Assembly: GCA_934130355.1 (NCBI GenBank)
Contig: CAKOXV010000018.1
Coordinates: 1 to 28,609, forward strand
Source: an uncultured Clostridia bacterium
GTDB taxonomy: Bacteria > Bacillota > Clostridia > TANB77 > CAG-508
DNA length: 28,609 bases
Reading direction: 5' to 3'
The position numbers and the translations under genes are program-made. Positions 22,586 through 28,609 of this stretch are shown piece by piece. The notes beneath the pieces were generated by a model. That model made no database searches. It saw only the letters and a program-made list of their open reading frames with translations, and was not told where the DNA came from. Numbering within the stretch: the first letter of the stretch is position 1; each line of letters starts with the position of its first letter.

Positions 22586-24313
22586 TTATTCAATAACAGG
22601 AGGTATAAAGTTCTCAATAGCATTTCGTAATTTTGGATGATGTATTACGAAATGAATAGAAGGACTTTTATTTTTAGAAATCATAATCCAATTTTTTTCT
22701 AGAATTAAAATTTGTATATTATTAAAAGTATGATTATTCTTAAAAGTTAACTTATAATTAACATTTGTTTTTGCATATTGTTTTGTTAAATTCAAATGTT
22801 CTAAATATTCTTCATAAGTATAATGAATTTCATTCTCTGAGAAACTATCAGCAAGGAAAAGTGAAAGTGAAGACTTTTCAAATTCTTCTTTTGAAAGTTC
22901 TGATATTTCATCTTCGAATTGGTTTGCTTCTAATATATCTTCAATAATATCCTTTTGGTTTTGTATTGATAATTTTATATGTTCTATATTTTCATCAGAT
23001 ATTTTATTTCTCTTCAAAATTTTTACAAGCAATTTATCTGATATAGTATGTATTGGTAAAGATGATAAAATTCTTCTACGGTTTCCTTTTATATTAGCAC
23101 TTGATGTTATAAATGAATCAAATGCATTTTTGTTTTCTATTCTATAAATTTCCATAAGTGGTGTAGCTTTATTCAACAAACATTCTGCTTTTGTTTTATA
23201 ATATGAAAGCTCTGTTTTATTAGTAGTTAAAGTATATTTTCCTTTATCATGATATCCATTAATACATTCGCCCCAAAGAGCCACAGTTCCAGATACATAG
23301 TTAAAATGAGAATATATATTATCTTGTAGACCTTTTAAATAATATGGAGAAACTTGTCCTGTCATATAAATAGGAATCCAACTTTCTAAGCCTAACATCA
23401 TTTCATTAAATGGTCTATCCAAATTATGAATTATATTTAGGTGAAATCCCTTTTTTAAAGTCATGGCAATCGCAAACATCCATTTTTTGCCGAATTCAAT
23501 ATCTTTTGCCATATCTTCCATAGGCATATCACTACACATGAAAATAGGTTCACTATTTTTTGAAAGAACAGTAGCTTTAAAAAAGTCTAATTCTCCTTTT
23601 TTCATTTCTTCTATACCATAATAAGTCCTAGATATAGTCTTGTAAAATGGAACAAATGGTATTTTCATCTCATCAAAATGTATAGCTTTTATATATTGGT
23701 TTAAATCAAAATTGTCCAAATTAATTAAAAAATCGTTTATATAGTTATGAGAAACAGTAGCATTTGTAGAAAACCAGTCAAGTAATTTGTTAAAATAGCT
23801 AGAGTTATCTTTCAAATCTTCTGTTGTGGAATTAATAAGAAGAGCTACAGCTTTTTTATCATCATCAGATTTATATTTTTTAACGATAAAGTTACATACA
23901 ACTTCAACAAAATCTTTAGGATTTGATGGGTTTCTAGAACCATTACGAATCTTAGAAAGAAGGGAAGAGTCATAGTTGCTAGAACGAGACAATTCAGACA
24001 TATTAATATTTAAAATTCTAACAAGTTCATTAAAGTTTTTACTTAATTGTTCAAAATCTATGGCAATATCATTTAAAGTATTAGATAGAGTCATATAAAT
24101 TTCATCTCTTGTTATATTTATATTTTTATCATTAAAAAGCTTATATAATCCTTCTGTAAGCTGGTCTAATTGTTTACTTTTAATACTAGGACTTCTTTCT
24201 CCTTTACGATAACGGCTGATAACAGAACTTGTTAGACCAGAGACTATTACAAGTTCTTTAGAAGAACAGCCAATTTGTTTTATGTATTCATTTAATTGTT
24301 CTGCAAAAGTCAT
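22586..24313 (-). CDS. XRE-type regulator with two helix-turn-helix units, divergent from the sortase locus
   Basis: A 575-residue cytoplasmic protein. The first HTH is at about residues 15-45 (SSKELVIVSGLTSSVISRYR), and a second HTH-like unit at about 105-135 (MSELSRSSNYDSSLLSKIRN). The long remainder has no motif I recognise and may be a sensor or TPR-like region. It reads in places like a regulator with an enzymatic-looking fold (FVPFYKTISRTYYGIEEM, HLNIIHNLDRPFNEMML). ATG 24313 is preferred because GGAGG lies five bases upstream; ATG 24325 contains that SD. It diverges from the surface-protein/sortase pair across 159 bp holding a 12-bp dyad, a likely operator. Control of that pair is inference. 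Confidence 0.78.
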   Translation of the reverse strand: MTFAEQLNEYIKQIGCSSKELVIVSGLTSSVISRYRKGERSPSIKSKQLDQLTEGLYKLFNDKNINITRDEIYMTLSNTLNDIAIDFEQLSKNFNELVRILNINMSELSRSSNYDSSLLSKIRNGSRNPSNPKDFVEVVCNFIVKKYKSDDDKKAVALLINSTTEDLKDNSSYFNKLLDWFSTNATVSHNYINDFLINLDNFDLNQYIKAIHFDEMKIPFVPFYKTISRTYYGIEEMKKGELDFFKATVLSKNSEPIFMCSDMPMEDMAKDIEFGKKWMFAIAMTLKKGFHLNIIHNLDRPFNEMMLGLESWIPIYMTGQVSPYYLKGLQDNIYSHFNYVSGTVALWGECINGYHDKGKYTLTTNKTELSYYKTKAECLLNKATPLMEIYRIENKNAFDSFITSSANIKGNRRRILSSLPIHTISDKLLVKILKRNKISDENIEHIKLSIQNQKDIIEDILEANQFEDEISELSKEEFEKSSLSLFLADSFSENEIHYTYEEYLEHLNLTKQYAKTNVNYKLTFKNNHTFNNIQILILEKNWIMISKNKSPSIHFVIHHPKLRNAIENFIPPVIE

Positions 24314-24375
24314 AAAAACCTCCATGTAAATAATTTAAAATCTATTATAATATACCATAAATCTATAGGAAAATC

Positions 24376-24408
24376 AATTGCCGAATTTTCAATGACAATT
24401 TGGCAATT
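24376..24408. promoter_or_regulatory. 12-bp dyad in the divergent intergenic region
   Basis: AATTGCCGAATT (24376-24387) and AATTTGGCAATT (24397-24408) are inverted copies with one mismatch, 9 bp apart. The position between divergent genes makes this a good candidate operator for the XRE protein. Confidence 0.6.
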
Positions 24409-24472
24409 ATAAAAAAATTTATATTTCTATATGATAAAATGAAAACAAATTTGAGAAAGGAGGAAAATATAA

Positions 24473-25867
24473 ATGAAAAACATGAAAAAAACAATAGCAC
24501 TATTGATATTACTTATAGTTTGTTTATTAGTTAGTTTAATATTTCCAATAACAACAGTATATGCAGAAAACAAAAATGAAGTGACATTAAATTTTAAAGG
24601 TGGAACAATTCATGATGGCTATGTAGAATATAGCAAGAAAGCAAAATTACAATTATTCAAAGGTGAGGAGTTGGTTACTAATATTTCAAATAATATGGTA
24701 ATTGATTTAAATGAGGCAGAGTACAAGTTTGTAATTGAAGAAATTGAAGATGAAAGCGTTTCTGGAGCTAATACACCTATAAAATTAAATATTAATAATT
24801 GGTATTACCCAATAATGACAACAATAGTAGGTGAAGCTAAATCTACCTTCAAATTAGAATCAAGTAAATTTAGTGGAACATTAGATGTTAAACTTGTAAG
24901 AACAATAACAGCTATTAATACAAAGGTTGAAAATGTTTATGATGATATGTCATCAAATGGTGTAGTTGATTTGACTAATGGGAAAGAATATGTAATAGAT
25001 TTTTCTAAAACTGATGCATTAACAGAAGGATTAAAATCATTCGGAGATTTAGATAAAACTCTATATTATAAAAGAGACTATAAAGGTCTATTAGTAACAG
25101 ATAATGTAAGTGAAGCTGTCATAAAGATAGTGGGAAATAAATCAGAAAATAAAGCAATATTAACTGCAGTAAATGTTGGAACTAAAAAAAGTGAAGTTTT
25201 TAAAGGACTTAATACTAAATATACAGGTTCTAAATTGACTTTTACTGGTTCAGATGGTGGCATCTTGAACGAAATAAGAACTGATTATTATACTAGATGT
25301 ACTTATGAATTTACATTTCAATATGTGAAAGAAGAGGTTATTCCTAAAGAATATAAGTTTACTGAAGGAGCAAATCAAACATATACAATTGATGAATCAA
25401 AAAATGCAACTTTTAGAGTAGATGCAGAATATAACCTATTTGAAAATGGTGGAAAAGTGTATGTTGGTGATATTTTAGTAGATAATAATAATTATACTTC
25501 TAAATCAGGTAGTACAATAATAACTTTAAAAGATGCTTATTTAAAAACATTATCTGTGGGAGAACATACATTAAAAGTTACTTTTTCAGATAATGGAGAA
25601 GCTATAACAAAATTTACAATAAAAGAAAAACAACAAAACACAAATACAGAAGATAATAAAAATACTGGGAATACAGAGAATACTGAAAATACTAAAGATG
25701 AAGAAAAACAAGAAAATAACAATTTAAACAATAATGATATAAAAAAAGATAATACAATTACAAACCCTAAAACAGGAGATAATATTATAACAAGTGTAAT
25801 GTTATTTGTAGTTTCTGCAACAGCTATTGGAATATTAACAATAGTAAATAAGAAAAAATCAAAATAA
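24473..25867 (+). CDS. Sortase-anchored surface protein with NPKTG signal
   Basis: A 464-residue secreted protein. The signal peptide covers about residues 1-33 (KKTIALLILLIVCLLVSLIF, then VYAENK). The body looks like all-beta modules, and a late segment (TYTIDESKNATFRVDAEYN, VYVGDILVDNNNYTSKSGS, SVGEHTLKVTFSDNG) resembles an Ig-like module. A Asn/Thr/Glu-rich linker then leads to the sorting signal: NPKTG at 431-435, a hydrophobic helix, and the basic tail KKKSK. NP-x-T-G/N motifs are typical of class B sortases, and a srtB follows 67 bp downstream. SD AAAGGAGG before ATG 24473. The ligand or function of the surface part is unknown. Confidence 0.85.
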   Translation: MKNMKKTIALLILLIVCLLVSLIFPITTVYAENKNEVTLNFKGGTIHDGYVEYSKKAKLQLFKGEELVTNISNNMVIDLNEAEYKFVIEEIEDESVSGANTPIKLNINNWYYPIMTTIVGEAKSTFKLESSKFSGTLDVKLVRTITAINTKVENVYDDMSSNGVVDLTNGKEYVIDFSKTDALTEGLKSFGDLDKTLYYKRDYKGLLVTDNVSEAVIKIVGNKSENKAILTAVNVGTKKSEVFKGLNTKYTGSKLTFTGSDGGILNEIRTDYYTRCTYEFTFQYVKEEVIPKEYKFTEGANQTYTIDESKNATFRVDAEYNLFENGGKVYVGDILVDNNNYTSKSGSTIITLKDAYLKTLSVGEHTLKVTFSDNGEAITKFTIKEKQQNTNTEDNKNTGNTENTENTKDEEKQENNNLNNNDIKKDNTITNPKTGDNIITSVMLFVVSATAIGILTIVNKKKSK

Positions 25868-25882
25868 TTTAGCAAAATATAG

Positions 25883-25910
25883 AGGCTAGCTCATTAATAG
25901 CCGGCCTTTA
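25883..25910 (+). terminator. Possible weak hairpin between surface-protein and sortase genes
   Basis: GGCTA (25884-25888) can pair with TAGCC (25898-25902), then GGCCTTT. It would at most attenuate sortase expression. Confidence 0.35.
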
Positions 25911-25934
25911 ACTTTAAGAAGGGAAATGTAAATA

Positions 25935-26699
25935 ATGAGAAAGAAAAAGAACAAAGGGAAAAATATAAAAATAATTTTTAATCTTATTGTTTATATAATT
26001 TTGCTTTTAATATTAACATATTCTGGAATTAAAATCTTTGAATGGCATAGAGATAAAACAAATAATAATGAAATAGTAGAACAAATAAAAGAAGCAGTAA
26101 TAATTCAAAATCAAGATGATAGTCAAGAAGATGAAGATAATTATACAATAGATTTTAATAAGCTAAAAGAACAAAATAATGACTTAGTTGCATGGATTAA
26201 CGTCCCTAATACTAATATTGAATACCCTGTTGTTAAAACTAAAAATAATAGTTTCTATTTAAATCATAGTTTTGATAAAAGTAATAATTTAGCAGGATGG
26301 ATTTTTACCGATTATAAAAATAAATTTGATGGAACTGATAAAAATATTGTTATATATGGTCATAACATGAGAGATGGTTCAATGTTCGGAAATTTGAAAA
26401 ATATCTTAAATTCAGATTGGTATAATAATGAAGAAAATTTAAATATAACATTTAATACAGAAAATGAAAATTGCATTTATAAAGTTTTTTCTGTTTATAA
26501 AATCGAAAGTGAAGATTATTATATAAAAACAAATTTTAAAAATGATAATGAGTTTGAAAAATTTATAAATACAATAAAGGGAAGAAGCATAAAGGATTTT
26601 GGAATAGATGTTTCAAAAGATGATACTGTTTTAACATTATCTACTTGTGCTAATAACAATAAGTATAGAGTTGTTTTACATGCCAAGAAAGTGATATGA
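25935..26699 (+). CDS. srtB: Class B sortase
   Basis: A 254-residue membrane-bound transpeptidase anchoring proteins to the cell wall. An N-terminal membrane helix lies at about residues 11-33. The catalytic domain contains VAWINVPNTNIEYPVVKT, the class B WIF-D motif (GWIFTDYKN), catalytic His143 in IVIYGHNM, Cys238 in TLSTC and Arg245 in YRVVLHAK. SD GAAGGGAAA before ATG 25935. Being next to a single NPKTG protein, it is probably dedicated to it. Confidence 0.92.
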   Translation: MRKKKNKGKNIKIIFNLIVYIILLLILTYSGIKIFEWHRDKTNNNEIVEQIKEAVIIQNQDDSQEDEDNYTIDFNKLKEQNNDLVAWINVPNTNIEYPVVKTKNNSFYLNHSFDKSNNLAGWIFTDYKNKFDGTDKNIVIYGHNMRDGSMFGNLKNILNSDWYNNEENLNITFNTENENCIYKVFSVYKIESEDYYIKTNFKNDNEFEKFINTIKGRSIKDFGIDVSKDDTVLTLSTCANNNKYRVVLHAKKVI

Positions 26700-26702
26700 T
26701 AA

Positions 26703-26736
26703 AATAACACTTATCAAAAGATAGGTGTTATTTTTT
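26703..26736 (+). terminator. Strong terminator after srtB
   Basis: A 13-bp stem (one G-U), loop AAAA, and six T at 26731-26736. Confidence 0.9.
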
Positions 26737-26963
26737 ATGAGCAATCATTATTCAGAAAAATAATTAATAAATCTTAAATTAAAACGTTCTTTTACACACT
26801 GATTAACATATGTGCTACATTGGATGTATGAACCTATTATTTATAGTAACTAAAGTTACCAATATATATTATCTTATGAATAAATTACAGTGTTATCTGC
26901 AAAAATCAAATGGAATCTTTCCATGAAATATTTAAAAAACTAAATTTCATTTTATTTTAAAGT

Positions 26964-27010
26964 GACTTTTTGCGACTTTTTTAACAAAATTTTTATAAAT
27001 ATGATATTAT
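26964..27010 (+). promoter_or_regulatory. Possible promoter with upstream direct repeat
   Basis: TTAACA (26981-26986) and TATTAT (27005-27010) have an 18-bp spacer. GACTTTTT occurs twice upstream with a 10-bp period (26964 and 26974), the spacing used by response regulators that bind as tandem dimers. It stands before a response-regulator relic. The rest of 26737-27060 is AT-rich with no gene that I can see. Confidence 0.35.
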
Positions 27011-27071
27011 TTAGCAAAGATTAGCAAGAAATATTATAATATGCTATAAATTTAATGAATTACATAAATAA

Positions 27072-27233
27072 AAAAATGATAATATAAGAGTTTGCAATAT
27101 AGTGGATAATGGAGAAAATGCTATATATGAATTGAATAGTAATTACAATATTGATACTGTTATATTAGATTTGAAAGTACCTAAATATAATGGAAAGGAA
27201 ATACTTAAAAAAATTGATAATTATAAATTTTAA
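27072..27233 (+). pseudogene. Response-regulator receiver domain fragment
   Basis: The frame from 27072 reads KNDNIRVCNIVDNGENAIYE, then NIDTVILDLKVPKYNGKEIL and ends KKIDNYKF at TAA 27231. This is the middle of a REC domain, with the phosphoacceptor Asp in VILDLKVP. It lacks the N-terminal acidic pocket and the last helices, and there is no output domain. A stop precedes it in frame and no SD is seen. It is a relic of a two-component regulator whose kinase is not in this window. Confidence 0.65.
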
Positions 27234-27284
27234 GTTCAAATTTTGCGTTTATGGTTAATATAACACAAATTCAAAAAGTGGATA

Positions 27285-27536
27285 ATGATTTTTTTTAATA
27301 AGACAATGAATGATTATAGAAATTATAATCCAATAAAAGATAAAACATTAAATTGTTATTTTAATAAAAAAGAACAAACTTTAAAATTAAATGAAAGCAT
27401 AATAACAAATGTAATAAATATTAACACTTGGATGATGTTTCCAGTCCTTAACATACCAACATTAATGTTTATATTAACAAGTTTTATTACAAACAACACT
27501 TTGACTATACAAAAAGATAAAGATCTAGAAAGATAA
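27285..27536 (+). CDS. Doubtful 83-residue ORF
   Basis: An open frame from ATG 27285 has only a weak ribosome site (GTGGATA). The product begins MIFFNKTMNDYRNYNPIKDK, with a hydrophobic stretch near its end (MMFPVLNIPTLMFILTSFI) that could span a membrane. I recognise no family. In sequence this AT-rich an 83-codon frame can occur by chance, but it ends right before the terminator at 27541, which mildly supports it. Confidence 0.35.
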   Translation: MIFFNKTMNDYRNYNPIKDKTLNCYFNKKEQTLKLNESIITNVININTWMMFPVLNIPTLMFILTSFITNNTLTIQKDKDLER

Positions 27537-27540
27537 AAGA

Positions 27541-27566
27541 AAGAGAGCTTATAAGCTCTCTTTAAT
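27541..27566. terminator. Terminator hairpin, probably bidirectional
   Basis: AAGAGAGCTT (27541-27550) and AAGCTCTCTT (27553-27562) pair perfectly. The stop codon of the minus-strand DUF2726 gene lies inside it. Confidence 0.75.
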
Positions 27567-28034
27567 TTTGTTTTTTAATTCCTCCAAGTCATAAAAATTT
27601 TGCACACGTATTCTAATTAATTTGATATTTAAGTCTTCAAAAAGTTTATTTATAAACTGATCTCTTTTAATTCTTTTTTTCTTTTGATGTGTGTAGTCAT
27701 CTAGTTCAACACATAATTTAATCTTGAGATTTGGTTCAGTAATTACAAAATCTATGCTCTTACTTTGAATTCTGTTAAAATCTTTATAATTTTTATTATT
27801 TACAATTTGGTACAATGTTACTTGAGGACAAATAACAAGGTTTAATTCATCAGTTATTTGTTTAAGCAATTTATAAAATTTTAACTCGGTCTGAGTTAAT
27901 AAATAATCTTTTTTGATGTATTTTTCACTATAATCTATATTCACATTTATGCTTTCCAAAATATCAGGTCTCTGTGAAAAATAGATATCTAAAATTAAAG
28001 CTATTAGACATAGTATTATTCCTATAAATAACAT
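27549..28034 (-). CDS. DUF2726 domain protein with N-terminal membrane helix
   Basis: A 161-residue protein. One membrane helix at residues 1-19 (MLFIGIILCLIALILDIYF) anchors a cytoplasmic DUF2726 domain: LLTQTELKFYKLLKQITDEL, VICPQVTLYQIV, SIDFVITEPNLKIKLCVELD, DDYTHQKKKRIKRDQF, NIKLIRIRV. The D...ELD...Q/K pattern is nuclease-like in appearance (restriction-endonuclease-like fold), but activity is unproven. SD AAAGGAGG lies in front of ATG 28034. It lies between the response-regulator relic and the AlbA_2 gene, with no functional link visible. Confidence 0.82.
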   Translation of the reverse strand: MLFIGIILCLIALILDIYFSQRPDILESINVNIDYSEKYIKKDYLLTQTELKFYKLLKQITDELNLVICPQVTLYQIVNNKNYKDFNRIQSKSIDFVITEPNLKIKLCVELDDYTHQKKKRIKRDQFINKLFEDLNIKLIRIRVQNFYDLEELKNKIKESL

Positions 28035-28456
28035 AAAAACCTCCTTTTGAACATTTTACCATATTTTCCATAATTTGACAAGATATGCATTACATAAAAG
28101 AGAGGGGAGACAAGAATAAATTTAAAAACTATTTTTAATTGTAATAATAAATTTTTATATAAAATTTTAAAAATAAATAAAAGATAAAATATAAAATTTT
28201 AGATTAATAGAATTATATAAATCTATAAAAATAAAATTTGAATTAAAATATTAAAATAATTATCTGAAATTTAAAATTAGAAATCAAACCAAAAATATTA
28301 TAAAATTAGTTTAAGTGTTAAAATATATATTATAAGTAGTAGAAAGCGGGGAGAAACAAATAAAAAAAGTGTTAAAAGAAATATATAACATTGCACAAAA
28401 TCAAAGTAATACGACCAACTTGGAGTATTGAAAAATGTAAAATTTTAAAATATATC

Positions 28457-28486
28457 TTGTATAATTTATAATAAAAGTGTTATACT
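28457..28486 (+). promoter_or_regulatory. Promoter of the AlbA_2 gene
   Basis: TTGTAT (28457-28462), an 18-bp spacer, TATACT (28481-28486). The start would fall at about 28493, inside the repeat cluster. Upstream, 28080-28456 is very AT-rich and shows no gene. Confidence 0.6.
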
Positions 28487-28490
28487 ATAG

Positions 28491-28527
28491 TTGAACGATT
28501 GAACGATATTTTGAACGATTGAACGAT
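28491..28527 (+). repeat. Four TTGAACGA octamers in two tandem pairs
   Basis: TTGAACGATTGAACGAT occurs at 28491-28507 and again at 28511-28527. Each is two 8-bp units plus T, and the copies are offset by 20 bp. The array covers the predicted transcription start and ends just before the ribosome site, so it looks like an operator for tight repression. Confidence 0.8.
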
Positions 28528-28547
28528 TTAAAATGGAGGTAAGTAGC

Positions 28548-28609
28548 ATGAATGAGAATGAATCAATAGAATTTAAAGAAAATTATACAGAAAAAATATA
28601 TAAAGAGAT
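28548..28609 (+). CDS. AlbA_2 (Schlafen-type) domain protein, N-terminus only
   Basis: ATG 28548 follows GGAGG (28535-28539). The 20 visible residues begin MNENESIEFKENYTEKIYKE and match the start of AlbA_2/divergent AAA proteins, where the family continues with an AFAN..GG motif beyond the window. Such proteins are putative DNA-binding regulators or NTPases, often linked to mobile DNA. The tandem repeats over its promoter suggest self-control. Only a short piece is seen, so confidence is limited. Confidence 0.65.
   Translation, partial: MNENESIEFKENYTEKIYKE

Noticed and set aside
1..28609. CRISPR arrays, tRNA and rRNA genes
   Set aside because: No spaced repeats of CRISPR type and no tRNA cloverleaf or rRNA sequence noticed on either strand by eye.

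Overview
This is about 28.6 kb of very AT-rich DNA from a spore-forming, low-GC Firmicute, most likely an uncultured member of the Clostridia. The evidence is clean Shine-Dalgarno sites (AGGAGG), consensus TTGACA/TATAAT promoters, short hairpin plus T-tract terminators, a dipicolinate synthase subunit gene (dpaB/spoVFB), a class B sortase with an NPKTG substrate, and TndX-type large serine recombinases.

Layout. 1-981: the 3' end of an MgtA-type Mg2+ ATPase gene and a decayed small gene. 1025-3430: a large serine recombinase with a small upstream ORF, joined on its right to the last 57 codons of an ABC transporter ATPase gene. 3508-5400: permease and substrate-binding protein of the same NMT1/SsuA-type transporter. 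5503-7549: a histidyl-tRNA synthetase and a hemolysin III/PAQR membrane protein. 7608-10610: dpaB, split by a 2,424-bp element carrying its own promoter, a roughly 410-nt structured RNA, a terminator, a 51-codon ORF and a frameshifted serine recombinase. 10647-12169 (minus): a YcxB-like membrane protein and a Xer-type tyrosine recombinase. 12254-14390: a decayed aldo/keto reductase under a MerR-type promoter, an intact DUF362 protein and a wrecked larC. 14502-15968: an HExxH protein and a small partner. 16016-16768: a TetR remnant and a cupin. 16857-20993: MGMT, CopZ, CopA and a Tag-TsaC fusion. 21165-22547: an L,D-transpeptidase. 22586-26699: an XRE regulator divergent from an NPKTG surface protein and a sortase B. 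26700-28609: a response-regulator relic, a DUF2726 protein and the start of an AlbA_2-type gene behind iterated 8-bp repeats.

The strongest discovery candidate is the element inside dpaB. Joining its two ends at a shared TC restores an uninterrupted 192-residue DpaB ending in the family-typical SLV...QIQPIL. The circle junction formed at the same time has perfect 7-bp inverted arms placed symmetrically around that TC. spoVFB is already known as a target of a developmentally excised element in a Bacillus relative (vfbin). This one is far smaller, and its left part is a promoter-RNA-terminator unit that I cannot assign to any RNA family I know.

At least eight genes in the window are broken: the relic at 668, the ABC ATPase, dpaB, recombinase 2, the aldo/keto reductase, larC, tetR and the REC relic. 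This fits ongoing gene decay, although some single-base lesions could be assembly errors.
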